From an uncultured Bacteroidales bacterium (GTDB taxonomy: Bacteria > Bacteroidota > Bacteroidia > Bacteroidales > FEN-979), in the NCBI GenBank assembly GCA_903887775.1, contig CAISRB010000011.1, positions 323,664-387,663 on the forward strand: a DNA stretch of 64,000 nt. The letters are read 5' to 3'. Below the pieces are notes generated by a model. That model had not been told where the DNA came from, did no database searches, and worked only from the letters and a program-made list of their open reading frames with translations. Below, in pieces: positions 8,580 to 18,900 of this stretch. The position numbers were made by a program, and so were the translations under genes. Each line of letters starts with the position of its first letter. Within the stretch, counting starts at the first letter, position 1.

Positions 8580-10970
8580 TTAAAATTGAATTCTCCATGT
8601 TGCCATGGGAAAAAACCCCATAGTAAAAAAGTTCCGGATTTCACCCGTGCGGGGATCGATCCGCTGAAGATACACATTTGTATAATTTGTCCTGTATTGC
8701 AGATCCAGAATAAACTCGATGTTGTAACCCGGAAGGTTCCTTTTCAGCCCGAATCTCAGCGAAGCCCTTTTGTAGTCAGGATAACTCACTGCAAATGATG
8801 CTGGCCAATCCATCATAGTCTCGCCGGAAGAAACTGTTGAATTCACATCGAAAGGTATATAAGGATTTCCGCCTGCATAGGTTGCCCTTAACCCCAGCGA
8901 AAGTATTCCCCAGCGGCGTTTCCCGATCACGAAATCATATCCTCCGACCGCATTCAGCACATAATTCACTCCATATGCCGAATTCCTTATGACATGATCG
9001 CTGGCAGTATATGTTGAACTGAACACTGAAGCCGTGAACAGGAAATAATATTGTTTGCTGTAATATCTTTCAAAAGTAAATTCGAGCCCGTAATTGGAAG
9101 CTGTTCCCTGGTTCACCAGGCTATCGGAATACTGCCTGTTCAGAAAGAAGTCATGCCCTTCATTGACCAGCGAATACTCGGGAATCGAAGCTTTCACCGG
9201 CAGGTTGTAAAGGTATTGGTAATAGATCTCGGTTTTCAGATGAAGCTGATGGTTTGGTTTTAAATCGTATGAAAATGCACTTTGTAACGATCTTATGAAA
9301 TCCAGGTTCCGGTTCGGCTCAAACACTGTGCCACCGGGTATCCTGTTTATCAGGAAATAGATCACATGCGGAGGCATCTGGCTATACATACCCGCACCGA
9401 AATTCAGCTCATGTTTCTCCGAAATACGCCAATCCAAACCCAGCCTGGGCTCTGCGGCCCAGGAATTATTCATCGGAAGCCATGATCCGTAAATTCCGGC
9501 TTTGAGATCGACTGAAGGTGAGAGACATTGAAGCCACTGGCCGTAGGCTCTAAAAAAATCCATTTGTTCCTTTGTACCGGTATTAACCTTAAAAGAGCTT
9601 TTAAACATCATGCTGTCGGCAAAATGCATAAAATAATGATCGTAGCTGAAACCTGACTCTAAAGAGCTTTTAGCGGAAAACTTTTTGTAAATCCTCGACG
9701 AGAATGCAAGTTTGACTTCCGAGCTGCGTTCGCCCGCCCACAATGAAGGCGTTATGGCAATATTTGAAAATGTATCCACACGTGTATATGCAAGCGAACC
9801 GACCGCATAAAGCATTGTTTTTATTCGTAATCCTTTTTTTAATGCGAGCTGATGAGTGAGCCCGAGAACTCCGAGGTTTGAGCCGTTGGCAAGATCCTCA
9901 CCATAGTCAGGGAACATCCAATCCGACGGCCCCTTCCGGCTGTCGAAAAGCTTGATATAACTTAGTCCGCCCATACCGGTAATAGTAAGGATACCGGCTT
10001 TCTTTAAGGGCAGGCTTATTTTCAGGCTCAGGTCCTGATATTGGGGCACCACATCCATTTTCACTCCGGTATAGCTCAGTAACTGCAGTATGGATATCCT
10101 GTAAGAGAAAATATAAGATGCATCGCTTTTTTTTGAGAACGGGCCTTCAGAACCAAATTCCAGGCCATTCCATCCCATTCCGAACCAGAATTCATGATGA
10201 TCGCTGTTGCCTGTTTTCATCTTCAGGTCAAACACACCGGCCGTGGTGTTGCCGTACTGGGCCGGGAAAGAACCTGTAAGGAAGTCCGAATTGGTCAGTA
10301 GGTTATCATTCAGCACTGTCACGGGCCCCCCGGTGGTCCCGACAGCGGCAAAATGGTTGGGATTCGGGATCTCCATATCATCGAGCCGCCATTGAAGCCC
10401 GGAAGGTGAGTTCCCCCTGACGATGATATCGTTACGGTTATCAATACCCGAAGTGACCCCTGCAAAATTCTGGGCCATTCGTGCCGGGTCGTTGTAGGTC
10501 CCTGGAAACCTGAATGTTTCGTCGACACTGAACGGCCGTATGCTTACGGAGGCCATCCTGTTCAGCGTTTCACCTTTTCGGTAATCCCCTTTAACTTCGA
10601 CTTCCTTTCCGTTAATGCCGGTTTGTTTAAGATAAATTACGACATCTGCATCTTTCCCGCTGCTGATGACGACCGGATCTGAAATCACCGTGGTATAACC
10701 GATAAAACTCACTTTAAGTTCGGCGATGCCGATAGGTACTCCTTTAAGCCTGAAGCGGCCTGTTCCATCCGATGAGCATGCAATCACAGGGTCGGAGCCT
10801 GCAAGCAGTATACTGGCGCCGGCCAGAGGTTCAAGTGAAGCTGCATCCATTACGATGCCTTTAACTGAGGATCTAAGTACAGGCTGAGCGGCCGTATCAT
10901 CCGCAGTCATTAAAAGAAAGAAAAACAATATCAGGGCAGTGGGGAAGGAACGATAAACAGGGCCTGGCAT
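8580..10970 (-). CDS. TonB-dependent receptor with CarboxypepD_reg-like domain
   Basis: 796 residues. Signal peptide at the N-terminus (hydrophobic LILFFFLLMTADDTAAQ). A CarboxypepD_reg-like beta-sandwich spans about 35-115 (VKGIVMDAASLEPLAGAS). A plug domain (ARMAQNFAGVTSGIDNRNDIIVRGNSP) follows, then a long beta-barrel ending in TWRIQF, a good C-terminal Phe signal. Such receptors import bulky ligands across the outer membrane with TonB energy. No SusD partner is adjacent. Presence inside a pigment cluster, directly upstream of the methyltransferase, is unusual. It could recover a cofactor such as a cobalamin for the radical SAM enzymes, or handle the product; neither is shown by the sequence. 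Confidence 0.88.
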   Translation of the reverse strand: MPGPVYRSFPTALILFFFLLMTADDTAAQPVLRSSVKGIVMDAASLEPLAGASILLAGSDPVIACSSDGTGRFRLKGVPIGIAELKVSFIGYTTVISDPVVISSGKDADVVIYLKQTGINGKEVEVKGDYRKGETLNRMASVSIRPFSVDETFRFPGTYNDPARMAQNFAGVTSGIDNRNDIIVRGNSPSGLQWRLDDMEIPNPNHFAAVGTTGGPVTVLNDNLLTNSDFLTGSFPAQYGNTTAGVFDLKMKTGNSDHHEFWFGMGWNGLEFGSEGPFSKKSDASYIFSYRISILQLLSYTGVKMDVVPQYQDLSLKISLPLKKAGILTITGMGGLSYIKLFDSRKGPSDWMFPDYGEDLANGSNLGVLGLTHQLALKKGLRIKTMLYAVGSLAYTRVDTFSNIAITPSLWAGERSSEVKLAFSSRIYKKFSAKSSLESGFSYDHYFMHFADSMMFKSSFKVNTGTKEQMDFFRAYGQWLQCLSPSVDLKAGIYGSWLPMNNSWAAEPRLGLDWRISEKHELNFGAGMYSQMPPHVIYFLINRIPGGTVFEPNRNLDFIRSLQSAFSYDLKPNHQLHLKTEIYYQYLYNLPVKASIPEYSLVNEGHDFFLNRQYSDSLVNQGTASNYGLEFTFERYYSKQYYFLFTASVFSSTYTASDHVIRNSAYGVNYVLNAVGGYDFVIGKRRWGILSLGLRATYAGGNPYIPFDVNSTVSSGETMMDWPASFAVSYPDYKRASLRFGLKRNLPGYNIEFILDLQYRTNYTNVYLQRIDPRTGEIRNFFTMGFFPMATWRIQF

Positions 10971-10990
10971 GCTGTAAAGATAGGAAGATT

Positions 10991-11377
10991 TTATTCTTCC
11001 ATTAAGCTGTCAACCCATTCCTTTGTAAGCCTTGTCCAGACCGGATTTGAAAAGTTTTCGCCATTCCAGTCAAATTCCACCCTGTCGAAAGTTTCGCCAT
11101 AAAAACTTAGTTTGCTTCCGAGGTCGGGGGTATGCTCGATAAAGATAAAATTACCAGGACTTTCACCTGTGATCTTCAGGATCCGGGTTGCAAGCAGGGC
11201 GACCACTTCAGTTACAGGGGAACCCGGGTTTTGCCTGTATATCTCGGTTGCTATGGCTAGTGTTTTCCCGTCTTTCCTTTTGACCAGCCTCAGCCCGCAT
11301 TTCGAAGGACTGTCCCAATGGCCGGGGTAATCAAAGTAACTGTCCATGTATTTGTTGAATGCGGGATTTGTTTCCAT
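10991..11377 (-). CDS. Conserved-looking small protein, function unknown
   Basis: 128 residues, no signal peptide and no membrane segment. Acidic and aromatic-rich, with SYFDYPGHWDSPSKCGLRLV near the start and a mixed alpha/beta pattern. I do not recognise the family. It lies 20 bases upstream of the TonB receptor gene and 53 bases downstream of a radical SAM gene, on the same strand, so it is probably co-transcribed. Confidence 0.55.
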   Translation of the reverse strand: METNPAFNKYMDSYFDYPGHWDSPSKCGLRLVKRKDGKTLAIATEIYRQNPGSPVTEVVALLATRILKITGESPGNFIFIEHTPDLGSKLSFYGETFDRVEFDWNGENFSNPVWTRLTKEWVDSLMEE

Positions 11378-11430
11378 GGGTAAATACTGAGGTAGCGAGG
11401 TAGCGAGGGAGCGGAATTATTGAATTTTAT

Positions 11431-12702
11431 TTATACAATATCAGTAACTTTTTTCCCGAAGCTTATATCAGCCAGGTCGCGGCGGCGGGGAGTGAATGTA
11501 CCGTCCGCGAGTTCTTTTGACATCACTCTGTTGATGAGGTTGAACATTTTCATCGTCTGTGGTTCGTCCTTGTAGAAGGTATCCCAGGCGTATTGATAAA
11601 GTTCGGCCAGCCGTTCAGGGCTCATATGCTTTGGGTAATAAACGACCTTCCCGGCATTGTAATGATTCCAGTCTTTATCAAAGATGCGGTTCTGCTTCAG
11701 CAGGTCGCTGTATGCTTTGGTATGGGGGAAAGGTGCAAGAACCGTGAATTCGGCAAGGTCAAGGTCTATTTCCAGCAGAAAATCGATAAGCCGTTTGATG
11801 TCATCTTCAGTCTGGTTATCAAGGCCAAGCAGGATAGTTCCCTCAACGGCAATACCGTAATCATGATATTGCTTTATGCGGTTCCGTATCACGTCGGAAG
11901 TGTCGAAAACAGCCTGGTAAACATACCATGCTCCGGCCTGGGCTGCAAGGTCAAGCACTTCATTTTTATCTTCTATTGTATGGCTGACCCATTTCTTTTT
12001 AAGCGGGATCATTGCCCTGAAAAGATCCTTTTCCCATTGGGTGTCAAGAGCCAATGAATTATCAACAATAAAGAGGCGGTTGTTATCCATCTGTGAAAGT
12101 TCTTCAACAACACGCTCAATAGGGCGGGGGCGGAAGCCCCGGCCACCAAGATACCTTACCGCACAGGGATAACAGTCGTAAATACATCCGCGTGAAGCAT
12201 GAAACAGGTCTACCATTCTGAATCCTTTATGGTAATACAGGTCTTTCTTCAGTATCTCCCTGTTTGCCGGCCCCACGAGGTTCATATCGGGGGGCTTGCT
12301 GAGGAAGTTGTAGGACTTTTTCAGGTCGTTTTTACGAAAGTCTGAGAAAACCTGATGAAGGCGGCCTTCCACTTCGCCAAGAAAGACGGAGTCGGCATGA
12401 AGCATGGTTTCTTCTGCATGAAGCATCGTGGAAATACCCCCGAAAATAACCTTCTTACCTAATGCCCGGTATTCGTCGGCGATTTCCCAGCCCCGTTTCA
12501 CCTGGGTGGTCAGCATCATCGAAATACCAACGAAATCAGCAGAGTCATCAATAACAAGATCTTCTACGTTCTCATCGGTAAAATCGATTTCAACATCTTC
12601 AGGTACTTCCGCTGCCATAACAACAGGCCCGTGAGGAGGGAGATTAAAGATTGTTTGTCCTTCGAGTTTTTCCCAACGGGGATATATCAGTTTGAACTTC
12701 AT
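11431..12702 (-). CDS. Radical SAM protein with B12-binding-like N-terminus
   Basis: 423 residues from the Met at 12702. That start overlaps the upstream stop as ATGA, so I prefer it to a Met 15 codons earlier. The N-terminal 150 residues form a Rossmann-like B12-binding-type domain (DFVGISMMLTTQVKRGWEIA, VIFGGIST) without the D-x-H-x-x-G cobalamin-lower-ligand motif. The [4Fe-4S] cysteines are Cys173, Cys177 and Cys180 in RGCIYDCYPC. Relatives include BchE/HpnJ-type methyltransferases, cyclases and oxidoreductases. Its partners in the overlapping operon are a C45 hydrolase and a CrtI-like flavoenzyme. The reaction cannot be assigned. Confidence 0.87.
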   Translation of the reverse strand: MKFKLIYPRWEKLEGQTIFNLPPHGPVVMAAEVPEDVEIDFTDENVEDLVIDDSADFVGISMMLTTQVKRGWEIADEYRALGKKVIFGGISTMLHAEETMLHADSVFLGEVEGRLHQVFSDFRKNDLKKSYNFLSKPPDMNLVGPANREILKKDLYYHKGFRMVDLFHASRGCIYDCYPCAVRYLGGRGFRPRPIERVVEELSQMDNNRLFIVDNSLALDTQWEKDLFRAMIPLKKKWVSHTIEDKNEVLDLAAQAGAWYVYQAVFDTSDVIRNRIKQYHDYGIAVEGTILLGLDNQTEDDIKRLIDFLLEIDLDLAEFTVLAPFPHTKAYSDLLKQNRIFDKDWNHYNAGKVVYYPKHMSPERLAELYQYAWDTFYKDEPQTMKMFNLINRVMSKELADGTFTPRRRDLADISFGKKVTDIV

Positions 12703-14426
12703 CTGTCTTTGTTTAAGCTGTAATTTCTTTTTAACCCGGCACTGCATTCGGCAATACGCCTGATTATTTTCTGTTTCTCCTGCATTGCCGGCACTTCACA
12801 TTGAAGAGCCTTGTAGTAATATGATCTCGCAAGAGCCGTTTTTTTCATCCTGTAAAAGTACTCAGCGGCAAGAAACCAGGATTCATAGTACCCGGGATTG
12901 GTATGAATAAATGCTGAAACGAAAGAACTCTCGTTAGTCAGTTTACTGCCACTTTTTATACAATTAAAAAGGATTCGCTTCATGCTCCTGAACTCAATAA
13001 AAGCTTTGTATCCGTTTGACTTCAGGAAGATATCGGGTTGAATCGCCTTCGCAGTCTCATCAATTTCCATCCCCTGATCTGAGGGTGCAAAATTATGAAA
13101 AATTTTTCTCAGGTCGAAGCATTTATAAGCGCCTAATTGCCATGGACCTGTTGAAACCCATACCAGCAGCCGGGATGGCATGAAAATAACAGAATGGTGG
13201 GCAATAAGCTGATTCATTGCTTTTTCATTTCCCAAGCCTATGTCCCGGCCCTTTAATCCTGCCCGGTCCCTAAGTATCCAGGCTGCTTTTTCGACATTTA
13301 ATGGTGCCTGAAGATTCATATCCTCACGCAATCTTCTCATCCTGTATAAAGAGGTACCAGACCTGATGTTTTGCTGATTGAGGGAATCCCCTGCAAAATC
13401 TGCCGATTGAAAATGATTGGTACATAATACCGTGGTTCCTTTTGGTTGCAGCAAGGCAGTTTTAAATGGTGATTTCTCGATGATGGCCGCCCGCCCGTCT
13501 TTGGCAGAGCCAATGAGCAGGGATTCAGATACGAATGTGTGACGTTTTTCAGCAATGGCATATGCTTCATAAACTGTTGAAGCATATTGAAGTATTTCCC
13601 TGGCCAGAAGAGAGATTGGTGTTCGAGCCGAGAGAGGGATTTTCGACCGGGCCGCGTTAATGGTTACTGTAAGCCCCTCTTCATTCATGCCGGAAACGGC
13701 GCCTATCATGCCTCCCCAGGTAACCATCATGAAAGCATGTCCACTGTCGGGCTGCTCAAAACAAACGATCTTGTTCCTTGCGAACTCATCACCCATATAA
13801 AAATCAAAATTTCTCCCCAGGATAAGGCTGCCGTCGGCAGAGGAGTTCCCCCATGCGGCAAAGGATGTACATCCAACAAGGCTCAGCTGCTCCAGGGCAT
13901 GGCCAATATCATGAGCCGAATGATAGTTTAACATCCGCTGATAATTGTTGCCTATAAAAGCAAAGTCATCACTCGCACTCCGGCTCACTCCGAAGATCTC
14001 CTGCTTATATTCGAGAGGAACGTAGGTGTCGAGATCACGGTTGAACCAGTAAATAAAATACCTCAGAAAATGGAGATAGAAATCGGAGGGGATCATTTTC
14101 CTGATCTGGGAGATGAAAGCTTTTTCCTGGGTATATATAAGGTTCCGGGCAAGCCTGCCGTTTGTAAGGCCGCATTGGTAAGGACTTCCCTTTAAGTACA
14201 TCAGCCAAAGGCCTGACGAATCCTTTTTTAGCCAGGATTGTCCGCATCGGCTCATCTCGTCAGTGAGTTTTATGACTTTTAAGGTATCTGAGGAACGATC
14301 TGCAACAGCAGGGGGATTGATGTTAATGGATATCCTGAACCATGACCAAAGGCTGAGAATGATGGCTGCCAGGATGAAAATTGTCAGCCAGATACGTCTT
14401 TTCCTGCGAAATCCATTATTCTGCAT
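12699..14426 (-). CDS. C45-family (acyl-CoA:6-APA acyltransferase-like) Ntn hydrolase
   Basis: About 575 residues from the Met at 14426; an upstream Met at 14471 is possible but overlaps more of the preceding gene. A single N-terminal membrane anchor (RIWLTIFILAAIILSLWSW) puts the enzyme in the periplasm. The nucleophile motif LVGCTSFAAWG contains Cys186, where autoproteolysis should create the N-terminal Cys. The GRNFDFYMGDEF and GMIGAVSGMNEEGL segments are typical of C45/AAT relatives. A C-terminal TPR-like helical tail follows. The family transfers acyl groups to amines or hydrolyses amides. Here it may attach or release the polyene acyl chain outside the cytoplasm; that is inference. Confidence 0.82.
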   Translation of the reverse strand: MQNNGFRRKRRIWLTIFILAAIILSLWSWFRISININPPAVADRSSDTLKVIKLTDEMSRCGQSWLKKDSSGLWLMYLKGSPYQCGLTNGRLARNLIYTQEKAFISQIRKMIPSDFYLHFLRYFIYWFNRDLDTYVPLEYKQEIFGVSRSASDDFAFIGNNYQRMLNYHSAHDIGHALEQLSLVGCTSFAAWGNSSADGSLILGRNFDFYMGDEFARNKIVCFEQPDSGHAFMMVTWGGMIGAVSGMNEEGLTVTINAARSKIPLSARTPISLLAREILQYASTVYEAYAIAEKRHTFVSESLLIGSAKDGRAAIIEKSPFKTALLQPKGTTVLCTNHFQSADFAGDSLNQQNIRSGTSLYRMRRLREDMNLQAPLNVEKAAWILRDRAGLKGRDIGLGNEKAMNQLIAHHSVIFMPSRLLVWVSTGPWQLGAYKCFDLRKIFHNFAPSDQGMEIDETAKAIQPDIFLKSNGYKAFIEFRSMKRILFNCIKSGSKLTNESSFVSAFIHTNPGYYESWFLAAEYFYRMKKTALARSYYYKALQCEVPAMQEKQKIIRRIAECSAGLKRNYSLNKDR

Positions 14427-15915
14427 CCCGAATCTTTTTAAACAGATACTCAAGCCCCAGTATTTCAGCACAGGTCATGATCGCACCGATTGTAACTCCC
14501 GGAGCTCCATGCATATTAAGGTTCTGACCCGTAAAATAAAACCCGGGAATTTTTGTATGCGGCAGTATCATTGTCCTCAGAAAATTTCCTGATTCTTTTC
14601 TGATGCCATACATTGAACCTTCCGGGCTGCCGGTATAGTCCCGCCAGGTGAGGGGTGTTGAGATTTCGATAGTATTTATTAATGAACGCAGGCCGGGGAA
14701 TTTTCTTTCAACCAGCTGTAACAATGTTTCAGCATGTTCCTTTTTAAAGGTCCTGTAATCCGGCCCCCTGCTTCCCGTCAGCGTATTTTCCCAACGCCGG
14801 ACCTCATCAAACCTCATATACGACAGGATGCACAAGGCTGATGCATATTCGCCGCTTTTTGCAGTGGCAGGTGTATAAGCAAAATACATTCCAGGCCATT
14901 GTTCATTTCCGGCTTCGGAAGCAGCCCAAACGTCCTGACCACGGTGATAATACAGGTTATTATTAAAATAAGGAAAACTGCCTGGTTTGAGCCCGAGATA
15001 CAATCCGAAAGAAGAAACCGTATTCTCCATGCTCATGATCCTTGAACGGAAGGATTTTTTGACCAGGGAAGGTTCAAGAAGCCCGATAACTGCCTGAGGA
15101 TGAATTCCTGCAATGATCCGCTTTGAAACAAACATTTCATTTCCGGAGGTGTCGACCTGGAATTTATCTTTCAGAGGTGATATTTTTTTAACTTCTTTAC
15201 GGGTCAGGACCTGGCCTCCGCTTGCAGTAATGGCAGAGATAAGATGGCCGGCGATTTGCATACTGCCTTGCCTGAGCCTCCAGGCACTGCTGATAAAGGA
15301 ATGGTTGATGAGAGCGTACTGATGCCAGGGGGTTGATTGTTTTCGCCCTGCGTATAAAAAATTATTGCCCGACAGCACTTCAAGAAGCCTGAGGTTTCCC
15401 GGATCAGAACCAGCCATTGATTTCAGAAAATCCCAGGCATTGATACCCATCCAGGTATTTTTTGTAGGACTGTCGTTCAGTTCAAAATTATATAAAGGGA
15501 AAGCAGATACAGTTTCCTTAAGCGAATCAACATAGCGTTTAAGAAAAGTCCCGGATGATGGAAAATGACCTGCCAGTTGTTCGACAAAATTGTCGAAACC
15601 CTGGGCCAGGCGATAATCTTTTCCATCAATCGAAATCATATCGAAGCAGTTTTCATTCAATCTTTCAATATTGAGCATTCTTGACAGCCCGAAGTACTTC
15701 CAGTAGGAGTGAAGGGTCTGTCCGGGTAGCATACTGCCTATATAATGGATCCCTGTGTCAAAAAGATTCTCCCCTCTCCGGAAACTTTGCAGGCAGCCTC
15801 CCGGGACTGAGTGTTTTTCAAGTACGCACACACTGAATCCTTCTTTGCTCAGAATATACCCGCAAAGTAAACTCCCTAATCCGGACCCGATTATTACAAC
15901 GTCATAGCGGTTCAT
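14416..15915 (-). CDS. CrtI/retinol-saturase-like FAD-dependent oxidoreductase
   Basis: 499 residues. The N-terminal dinucleotide-binding fold YDVVIIGSGLGSLLCGYIL continues into LEKHSVPGGCLQSF, the signature of the phytoene desaturase/carotene isomerase/retinol saturase group. The C-terminal FAD-binding element reads FYFTGQNLNMHGAPGVTIGA. Such enzymes desaturate, saturate or isomerise conjugated chains, which fits a polyene pathway. A second, divergent member is at 52058-53596. The gene overlaps the MMPL fusion gene by 4 bases and the C45 gene by 11 bases. The exact reaction is unknown. Confidence 0.85.
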   Translation of the reverse strand: MNRYDVVIIGSGLGSLLCGYILSKEGFSVCVLEKHSVPGGCLQSFRRGENLFDTGIHYIGSMLPGQTLHSYWKYFGLSRMLNIERLNENCFDMISIDGKDYRLAQGFDNFVEQLAGHFPSSGTFLKRYVDSLKETVSAFPLYNFELNDSPTKNTWMGINAWDFLKSMAGSDPGNLRLLEVLSGNNFLYAGRKQSTPWHQYALINHSFISSAWRLRQGSMQIAGHLISAITASGGQVLTRKEVKKISPLKDKFQVDTSGNEMFVSKRIIAGIHPQAVIGLLEPSLVKKSFRSRIMSMENTVSSFGLYLGLKPGSFPYFNNNLYYHRGQDVWAASEAGNEQWPGMYFAYTPATAKSGEYASALCILSYMRFDEVRRWENTLTGSRGPDYRTFKKEHAETLLQLVERKFPGLRSLINTIEISTPLTWRDYTGSPEGSMYGIRKESGNFLRTMILPHTKIPGFYFTGQNLNMHGAPGVTIGAIMTCAEILGLEYLFKKIRDAE

Positions 15916-18900
15916 GCATCCTGAGCTTTTTGTAAGCTCTTTTTTATAAGAAAATACGTGTTTGAACTATATGTTTTCGAACCTATGATATCAAGGCTGA
16001 AGCCGGCCTGTGAAGTGATCAACTCAAGGAATTCAGCGGACAGAAAGTGCAGGAGGTGTCTGTCGTCGTATGTTTTATTAAACTTCATTCCTGTAGAAAA
16101 ACGTTCAGTCAGCTTAGATCGGAAATGCCCTGTTTTACGGTTTTCATCGGCATCACGGATTAAAATCATCCCTCCCGGTTTCAGGTTTGACATACATTTC
16201 ACCAGTATGTGTTCCTGATCTGAAGGCGGAAGATAATGAAGAACATCGCTGAGAATGATACAGTCCTCCGGCGAAAATTCAAAGGACCTGATATCGGCAG
16301 TTTTAAAAGTCAGCTGTTTCGACATGAGAAATCCGCATTCAGCCACCCTGATCTTTTCCGCGTCAAAATCAATTCCTGTAATATTTCTTTCTGCGGATGT
16401 AAGAGCAAGGATACAGCTGATAAAGCCGTATCCGCAGCCAAGGTCAAGGATATCACCCCGCTTTGGTACATATTGGTCGAGGAGCTGATAATTTTGCTCG
16501 AGTCTCAGTTTGATCCTGAGGTACCACTCAAGCAGAGGGCCTTTATAGATATAATTCAGGATCAGCCTGCGCCGGTAATATGATGTATTGCCTTCTTCTG
16601 CACGGAATAATGCATATTCATGTTTATAGTACCGGCGGATAGCTTTTGTCCTTTCCTGATAGCCTGCCCCAAAAGAAATATCATCCGGAGATATCCTTTT
16701 AAAGACCTTTTGCCTGAACATGTTCGGCCTTCCCCAGAATTCACCCCGTTCAAGAAAGTCTCCGCTTCCGAACATCATCAATGGAAGGATGTCCAGTTCT
16801 AATTGCTGGGCGAGATAAAACGCCCCCCTGTGAAACCTTTGTATTGTATGATCTGTCGAACGGTGAGCTTCAGGGAAAATAAGGATGGAGTATCCCTGAT
16901 TCACTTTTTCCTTCAGCTTTCCGATGATGGGATCAAGTCCGTAATCAACATTATAAAAGCTTGCCAGCCTCGCGATAGGTCCGAAAACAATCGATTTGTG
17001 AACCCAGGTCCTCGTGAGGATGATGATCTTCGGATACAGCCTGAGCATAGCAGGAGTTTCGATCAGCGACTGGTGATTGCTGATAATCACCGCAGGCTTT
17101 TTAAAATCTTCACGATAAGGATTATATAATCTGCGGTTGGGGAATACAACAAATATATACAGCTGTGAAAGCCGGCAGAACATATAGTGAAAGGCGGTCT
17201 CCTTCCATCTGCGTTTCACCGGAAGCAGGAAATACATCAAAGAACCAACTACAGTCAGGATTAAAGCGATAAACACAATATTGAACCAGGTAATGATGGT
17301 CTTAATAAAAATTCTTGCCGTGATTGGGAAAGTGTGTTTCTTCAGCCTGCCGGTCATGAACCAGCCGGCAAGCAGAGGCTGTATGCTGAATGTGATCAGA
17401 ACAAGAACAACTATCCCGAATACCGAAATCAGTGCGATTGAATTCAGTGCAGGATGCTTCGCTGCAAATAAGGCAGTAACTCCAAAAAGAGTGGTTGCAG
17501 AGGATAGCATTACCGACACCTTGTATGATGAAATATTTTGGGTCCCGTATTTGTAATCCTGCATAATTCCTCTCATCATTAAAATGCTGTAATCAACTCC
17601 CAGCCCGAAAATAAACGATGAAATGATAATATTGAAAATATTGAAGCGTATCCCGCCTGCCCCCATAAACCCAAGGGTTATCAGCCAGGAAAGGTACATC
17701 GGCACGGAAGTGAACAGGGCAAGTTCAATACGGCCAAAGGAGAACCATAATAAGAGACTTACAAAAACCATCGAAAGTAAAACCAGCCTGTCAAAATCGC
17801 GTCTGACACTGTCAACAAAGAGCTGGGTCAGCTTTTGCCTGTCGAAGACCACAATGCCGGGCAGGCCCCTGAATTCACTGTAAATCTTTTCAATATTTAC
17901 TGGTTTCACCTTTGTGATACTTGTGATCATCGACATTCCGGCCTGGTCGTTGAGCCATTCTGAAAACAATGATTTCCCGAATCCTTGCGTAAACTTAACG
18001 TCAGCTGGCTGATATGATTTCCTGATCTGAGTTGAAAACCCCTGAAAAGCTCCGGTCGCAAACCCGGTTTTTTGTGCAGCTTGGCCGACTTCAGAAATAA
18101 GCTTTTCCGACTTTTCTGCACAAAAACATGTTTTCCATCTGTCGAGGCGGATCTTTGTGAGAGAATCAGACAGAAGCAGGGTGCGCACTCCCGAGCAGCT
18201 TGCAATGGTCCCGTTTTGAATAAGCATGTCAAGCCGGGACTGTATGCGTTCGTTCAGCCGCAAAGCTTCTTCCCTGTTACTGCCGGTAGCGACAAGGTAA
18301 ATGTTTTTAAGCTGTCCGCTTGACAAGCTGTCCAGGTCTTCGCCAGCTTTACGCAACCCCGGCTCCATATAATTCAGGGTGTTCATATCCGTTTCAAAAC
18401 CAGCTTTCCTGAAGAAAAAGAGGCTTGCAAGGCAAAGGAGGCCCAAAACTATGATCAGGGGTGCATTTTGCTCGAAACGGATACGGCCAACACGATCTAT
18501 AAATGAAGAAAATACTGAAGGACGTTTTTCACGGAAACCTGCCGAAAACATCTGTGGCAGGAAGACCAGGGCAAACAATGCCGCCCCTGCAACACTTAAT
18601 GAAGCGAACCATCCCAGGTCATGAAGCACGCTTGACTCGAGAAAAACCAGGCAAAGAAATGCGGCTGCAGAGGTTACAGCACAAATGACGATACTCTGTG
18701 ACATTTCCCTGAGAGTTTGCTTTACGTCCCCGCAGCTCCGGTACTGGTTGATCATGTATAAAGAATAGTCGATGATCAGCCCCAGTATGACTGAACCGAT
18801 GCCCAGGGAAATGGCAGAAACAGAACCCTTAACCAGGGCCAGGACCGTAATTGCAAGGCCGCCGCCGAAAACGGCAGGGAGAAGGCCGAGTATAGGAACC

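Noticed and set aside
8570-8677. Longer start for the O-methyltransferase
   Set aside because: The added 36 residues overlap the end of the TonB receptor gene and do not resemble the methyltransferase N-terminus.
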